DNA from: Mycobacterium vicinigordonae
Lineage (GTDB): Bacteria > Actinomycetota > Actinomycetes > Mycobacteriales > Mycobacteriaceae
DNA length: 64,000 nt
Reading direction: 5' to 3'
NCBI RefSeq assembly: GCF_013466425.1
Contig: NZ_CP059165.1
Coordinates: forward strand, 124,001-188,000
Shown here: positions 60,314 through 64,000 of the stretch, in pieces
Position numbering within the stretch: the stretch's first letter is position 1
Layout: every line of letters begins with the position of its first letter
Translations under genes and position numbers: made by a program
The notes under the pieces: model-generated
What the model was told of the DNA's origin: nothing
The model's database searches: none
What the model saw: only the letters and a program-made list of their open reading frames with translations

Positions 60314-60709
60314 CTATGCGGGCTCGAACCCGAAGCCGATCGCCTCGGTTCCCTCGGAGTCGGTGCCGACGGGATAGGTGGTCAGGCGCACCTTCATCCC
60401 GTCGCGGATATGTTGGGGATCGGGTTCGACATTGACGAGGTTGGCGCGGACCTGGGTCCCGTCGCAGTCCACGACGGATGCGACGAACGGTGTGGGGATC
60501 CCCGGCGCGGCGAAGGTCACGATAGTGAACGTCCGTACCGTGCCTTCGGCTGCGACCGGAACGGTCTTGAACTCGGTTTTGAAGCAGCCGGCGCATGCGT
60601 TGCGGCGATCAAAGAACCGGGCGCCGCAATGGGCGCATTCCTGTGCGACCAGATGAGGTTCGCCCTCATCGAGCACCAGATAATCGACCAACGGGATCTG
60701 TCCAGCCAT
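60314..60709 (-). CDS. DUF35 OB-fold/zinc-ribbon partner protein
   Basis: A 131-residue protein with an N-terminal helix, a rubredoxin-like zinc ribbon (Cys pairs in ECAHCGARFF and ACAGCFK) and a C-terminal OB fold (GTVRTFTIVTF, VRANLVNVEP, VRLTTYPV). DUF35 proteins bind acyl-CoA and activate thiolase-like or aldolase enzymes such as Ltp2. The downstream thiolase is the evident partner. ATG at 60709 has GGAGG six bases before it. It is divergent from the Crp-like gene. Confidence 0.92.
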   Translation of the reverse strand: MAGQIPLVDYLVLDEGEPHLVAQECAHCGARFFDRRNACAGCFKTEFKTVPVAAEGTVRTFTIVTFAAPGIPTPFVASVVDCDGTQVRANLVNVEPDPQHIRDGMKVRLTTYPVGTDSEGTEAIGFGFEPA

Positions 60710-60853
60710 GAAAACCTCCGTCAACGGCCCGGGTCGACGACGGCTGTGACCGAGCCGGCCCCGGCTGTGCGCATGTCGTTCGCCCGAATGCAGCGTACAA
60801 ATCGCTGCCAGCCGTTCGATACTGGGATCGCCGGAGCCCGTAACGACGGGGAC

Positions 60854-60887
60854 TTGACGAATTAATCGAAGCGTCTAGTCATACTGT
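60854..60887 (+). promoter_or_regulatory. Possible promoter of the Crp-like gene
   Basis: TTGACG (60854-60859) with TAGTCA at 16 bp or TACTGT at 22 bp downstream, about 100 bp before the Crp-like start. The -35 is good and the -10 uncertain. Confidence 0.35.
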
Positions 60888-60978
60888 AGAATCAGCGGAC
60901 ATCGCGTGTGTGACGCCTAACCAGTCTCGACTATCTGAGAGTGGATCCGGACGCGCACCGAAGCGCGAGAGGTTGGGT

Positions 60979-61680
60979 ATGGACGACAACGTGGCGCGGG
61001 CCGGCGTATTCCGCGGTATCGACCGTGATGTCCTAGTCGAATTGGCGAAATCGCTTCCGTGGGTGACTTTCGCGCGCCGGCAGACGATCTTTGTCGAAGG
61101 TCAGGCCGGGGATTGTCTGTACATCATCGCCGAGGGCAAGGTGAAGATCGGGTGCAAAGGCCGCGACGGCCGTCAGACCCTCATCACCCTGCTTGGTCCG
61201 TCGGACATGCTGGGCGAACTGTCGATCTTCGATCCGGCGCCGCGGTCGTCCACAGCGGTTGCACTGACCCGAGTCCGCGCGGTCGTTATGGAGGGAGACA
61301 CGCTGCGTGCCTGGGTCGGCGAGCGTCCGGAGATTGCCGACCAACTGCTTCGCCTGCTGGCCCGCCGGATACGGCGAACCAATGACATCGTCTCGGACCT
61401 CGTCTTCAACGACGTGCCGGGGCGGGTGGCACAGCAATTGCTGTTGCTGACAAAGCGATTTGGTGTTCGTGTCGGAACTTCCTGGCGGGTGGACCACGGC
61501 CTCTCCCAGGAGGAGATCGCCCAATTGGCCGGGACCTCACGCGAGACGGCGAACAAGGCATTGACGGATTTCGCCGAGGCGGACTGGATCACGATCGAGA
61601 GCAAGTCAGTCCTGATCCATGACTTCGAGCAGCTGGCGGCTCGTGCGAGCAGCGCCGTATCGCCGGTACGCAGAGCCTGA
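60979..61680 (+). CDS. Crp/Fnr family regulator
   Basis: A 233-residue regulator close to mycobacterial Crp (Rv3676) in layout. The cyclic-nucleotide-binding domain (about residues 10-120) has the phosphate cassette MLGELSIFDPAPRSSTAVAL, followed by a dimer helix and a C-terminal winged helix with LSQEEIAQLAGTSRETANKA. The cassette keeps the Glu and the PRSST that bind cAMP in Rv3676 (PRTSS), so it probably senses cAMP. It is likely a paralogue of the global Crp. ATG at 60979 has GAGAGG nearby; the upstream frame to 60910 is disregarded. Confidence 0.9.
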   Translation: MDDNVARAGVFRGIDRDVLVELAKSLPWVTFARRQTIFVEGQAGDCLYIIAEGKVKIGCKGRDGRQTLITLLGPSDMLGELSIFDPAPRSSTAVALTRVRAVVMEGDTLRAWVGERPEIADQLLRLLARRIRRTNDIVSDLVFNDVPGRVAQQLLLLTKRFGVRVGTSWRVDHGLSQEEIAQLAGTSRETANKALTDFAEADWITIESKSVLIHDFEQLAARASSAVSPVRRA

Positions 61681-61688
61681 CCATCGGA

Positions 61689-62588
61689 CTAGGTCTTGAT
61701 CGCCATCAGGTATCCCGATGCCTCGCCGAATGATGCGAGTTCATCGTCGGGAACCGTGAATCCGTGTGCGGCATAGGCTTGTTCGGTGGTTGTGACGTTG
61801 ACCCGCCAGCCGTGCCCGCGGAGGTAATCGGCGGCCGTATTGCGTTCACCGGTGTAGAACAGCGACGCCAGATCGATATTGGAGCCGATTCGCCGCGAGC
61901 GTTCGGTGAGCTGTTGCGCCCAGTCCGACGTGATGCTGCCGAAGTCCATATGCTCGGTCGCGATCCGGCTGCCACGCGCCGACAACGCGGAAACATTGTC
62001 GAACAGGCGATCTTGTGCTTCGGCGGGCAGGTAGACGAGCAGGCCCTCGGCAATCCATGCTGTCGCGTGGCTGGGGTCGAATCCCGCCTCCCGCAAGGCG
62101 GTCGGCCAGTCCTCGCGCAGGTCGATCGCCACCGTGCGCCGATGCGCGGCCGGCTCCGCGCCGAGGTCGGCCAGCGTCCGCGTCTTGAATTCGATGACTT
62201 CGGGCTGGTCGATCTCGTAAAGGGCCGTACCGACCGGCCGCGGCAGCCGGTAGGCCCGCGTGTCCAGACCTGAGGCCAAGATGACCACCTGTCGAACTCC
62301 CGCATCGATCGCCTCCATGAAATAGTCGTCGAAAAATCGAGTGCGGACGGTGATCTGTTCGGTCATCGCCTGACGGTTCAGCAGTGGGTCATCCGTACTT
62401 TCGATCTCTCCGTCGACAAGCTTGACGAAGGTGTCCACGCCCACCGCCCGGACCAGTGGAGCGGCCCACGGATCATCCAGCAGGGGCTGTGGGCCCTGCG
62501 AGGCGATGGCGCGCGAGGCGGCGACCGCCGTGGCGGTGGCTCCCACGCTGGATGCCAGATCCCACGTGTCGTTGTCAGTTCGGGCCAT
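61689..62588 (-). CDS. SAM-dependent methyltransferase (mycobacterial LCMT family)
   Basis: A 299-residue member of the leucine carboxyl methyltransferase-like family that is expanded in mycobacteria: [42 protein letters not shown], the SAM-binding [26 protein letters not shown] and the end [10 protein letters not shown]. The substrates of these enzymes are mostly unknown (small molecules or proteins). GGAGGAA precedes the ATG. It is convergent with the Crp-like gene with only 8 bp between stops. Confidence 0.92.
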   Translation of the reverse strand: MARTDNDTWDLASSVGATATAVAASRAIASQGPQPLLDDPWAAPLVRAVGVDTFVKLVDGEIESTDDPLLNRQAMTEQITVRTRFFDDYFMEAIDAGVRQVVILASGLDTRAYRLPRPVGTALYEIDQPEVIEFKTRTLADLGAEPAAHRRTVAIDLREDWPTALREAGFDPSHATAWIAEGLLVYLPAEAQDRLFDNVSALSARGSRIATEHMDFGSITSDWAQQLTERSRRIGSNIDLASLFYTGERNTAADYLRGHGWRVNVTTTEQAYAAHGFTVPDDELASFGEASGYLMAIKT

Positions 62589-62733
62589 GGCCGATTCCTC
62601 CCCGCGGACGGTACCGCTTAGTTAGCTTATTTAAGTTCTCAGTCCACCCTACGCTGCACGCCGGTGTGTGCCGTATGGCCGGTTAGTGCCAGGGTGGTCA
62701 GGGAGACAAGGCGAACACCCAGAGGAGCATCCC

Positions 62734-64000
62734 GTGGCGTCCAATCTGCTGGCCCGGCGCGATCTTGAATTTCTGCTGTTCGAGTGGCTGCGAGTGGAGG
62801 AACTGACAAAGCGCGATCGTTTCGCCGAGCATTCCCGCGAGACGTTCGACGCCCTGCTGGACTTGTGCGAAGACCTCGCGACCCGCTACTTCGCGCCGCA
62901 CAACAAGAAGAACGACGCTCAGGAACCAACGTTCGACGGCGAGCGGGTGACCGTGATACCCGAGGTGAAAACGGCATTGGACGCCTTCGCGAAGGCCGAT
63001 CTGCCGGCCATGAGCATGGACCACGAGCTGGGCGGCTGGCAGTTGCCGACGACGGTCGGTGGCGCGGGGCTGGCATGGTTTCATGCCGCGAACGTGGCCA
63101 CCGCCGGCTATGTGTTGCTGAGCCTGGCCAACGCGAGTCTGTTGGCGCACTACGGCACCGCCGAGCAGATCGAGCGGTTCGTCAAGCCGACGCTGGCCGG
63201 TCGCTTCACCGGCACCATGTGTCTGTCCGAGCCGCAGGCCGGTTCGTCCCTGGCCGACATCACCACCCGCGCCGAACCTCAGGACGACGGCAGCTACCGG
63301 CTGTTCGGCTCGAAGATGTGGATCTCCGGCGGAGATCACGAACTCTCGGAGAACATCGTGCACCTAGTGCTGGCCAAGATTGCCGGTGCACCACCAGGGA
63401 CCAAGGGCATTTCGTTGTTCATCGTTCCGAAGATCCTTGTGGACGACGGGGGTTCGCTCGGCGAACGCAACGATGTGGTACTCGCCGGACTCAACCACAA
63501 AATGGGCTTTCGCGGAATCACCAACACCGCGCTGAACTTCGGCGAGGGCCGCCATCAACCTGGCGGCCGGCCCGGTGCCGTTGGTTACCTTGTCGGGCAA
63601 CCGCATCGAGGCCTGACGTACATGTTCCACATGATGAACGAGGCGCGGCTCGGCGTGGGCCTCGGCGCGATTGCGCTGGGGTACACCGGCTATCTGAAAG
63701 CACTGCAGTACGCGCGAGAGCGGCCGCAAGGCCGGCCGGTGACCAGTAAGGACCCCGGTTTGCCGCAGGTGCCAATCATCACGCATCCCGATGTTAAGCG
63801 AATGCTGTTGGCGCAGAAGTCCTATGTGGAAGGCGCACTCGCTTTGGCGCTCTACTGCGCCCGCCTGGTGGACATCCAGGCCAGCCCGGAATCGACCGCC
63901 GAGGCGGAATCCGCGGGGCTGCTGCTGGACATCCTTACCCCGGTGGCCAAGAGCTGGCCTTCTCAGTGGTGCCTGGAAGCCAACAACCTGGCGATCCAGG
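62734..64000 (+). CDS. Acyl-CoA dehydrogenase (large FadE type), cut at window end
   Basis: At least 422 residues; the 3' end lies beyond the window. It belongs to the long (about 600-residue) FadE5-like class: EFLLFEWLRVEELTKRDRF, APHNKKNDAQEP, MCLSEPQAGSSLADI, GSKMWISGGDHEL and HKMGFRGITNTALNFGE. Members desaturate fatty acyl-CoAs and carry an extra C-terminal domain, not visible here. The GTG start has AGAGGAGC before it. The overlapping plus-strand frame at 62784-63749 is a shadow. Confidence 0.92.
   Translation, partial: MASNLLARRDLEFLLFEWLRVEELTKRDRFAEHSRETFDALLDLCEDLATRYFAPHNKKNDAQEPTFDGERVTVIPEVKTALDAFAKADLPAMSMDHELGGWQLPTTVGGAGLAWFHAANVATAGYVLLSLANASLLAHYGTAEQIERFVKPTLAGRFTGTMCLSEPQAGSSLADITTRAEPQDDGSYRLFGSKMWISGGDHELSENIVHLVLAKIAGAPPGTKGISLFIVPKILVDDGGSLGERNDVVLAGLNHKMGFRGITNTALNFGEGRHQPGGRPGAVGYLVGQPHRGLTYMFHMMNEARLGVGLGAIALGYTGYLKALQYARERPQGRPVTSKDPGLPQVPIITHPDVKRMLLAQKSYVEGALALALYCARLVDIQASPESTAEAESAGLLLDILTPVAKSWPSQWCLEANNLAIQ

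Noticed and set aside
62784-63749. 321-codon plus-strand frame inside the last gene
   Set aside because: The alternative frame from GTG 62734 gives a clear FadE sequence; this one is Arg/Gly/Ala-rich with no motifs.

Overview
The window looks like a chromosomal segment of a Mycobacterium species. It carries an MPT51/antigen 85-family protein, Mce-associated membrane proteins, a fatty-acyl-AMP ligase, a CYP142-type P450, a mycobacterial leucine carboxyl methyltransferase-family protein, a DUF732 protein and very many FadE/FadD/EchA-type genes. The DNA is GC-rich with many GTG and TTG starts. There are no rRNA, tRNA, transposase, phage or CRISPR features that I can see.

Left half (about 1-32.5 kb): a lipid or alicyclic-compound catabolic region of visibly lower GC than the rest. 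From left to right it holds a TetR regulator, an MPT51-like secreted protein, and an operon of two orphan Mce-associated proteins with a ketosteroid delta1-dehydrogenase-like flavoprotein. Then come an NTF2-like protein, an NmrA-like protein, a second flavoprotein dehydrogenase and a FadE. An AraC regulator is followed by a fadD-fadE-ech operon, which diverges from an alcohol dehydrogenase / Baeyer-Villiger monooxygenase / NTF2-like operon. Further on are a secreted CAP-domain protein, a DUF732 protein, an ech-fadE-fadE operon, an SDR-ech operon, a divergent thiolase-fadE-alpha/beta hydrolase operon, and a second, 4-hydroxyacetophenone-monooxygenase-like Baeyer-Villiger enzyme. Together they could oxidise an alcohol to a ketone, insert oxygen to give an ester or lactone, hydrolyse it, activate the acid with CoA and shorten it by beta-oxidation. 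The substrate is not identifiable. Several promoters in this half share one architecture: a TTGAC(A/G)-like -35, a 17-18 bp spacer, an AT-rich -10 and, directly after it, a TGAGAC-N5-GTCTCA-like inverted repeat. This suggests one repressor regulon.

Right half (about 33-64 kb): a GC-rich and more typical chromosomal region. It holds a fatty-acyl-AMP ligase, a RibD/DHFR-like reductase, two SDRs, a secreted GH6 cellulase, CYP142, a membrane class III nucleotide cyclase, a small secreted protein, a YchJ-like protein, a pair of acyl-CoA dehydrogenases with an acyltransferase-like protein, a small charged protein, an amidase, an RsbW-like ATPase, a GGDEF diguanylate cyclase and a DUF4442 thioesterase. 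Then comes a LysR regulator divergent from a compact operon: a PHP-like DUF3604 protein, an SsuABC-type ABC transporter, a metallophosphoesterase and a D-2-hydroxyacid dehydrogenase. Last are a SHOCT-domain protein, a DUF35/thiolase pair, a Crp-like regulator, a methyltransferase and a FadE cut off by the window end.

The observations most worth following are the shared promoter/operator architecture of the left half, the LysR/DUF3604/ABC/phosphoesterase/dehydrogenase operon, the two-BVMO catabolic cluster, and an MPT51 paralogue that seems to have regained the Ser and His of the antigen 85 triad.
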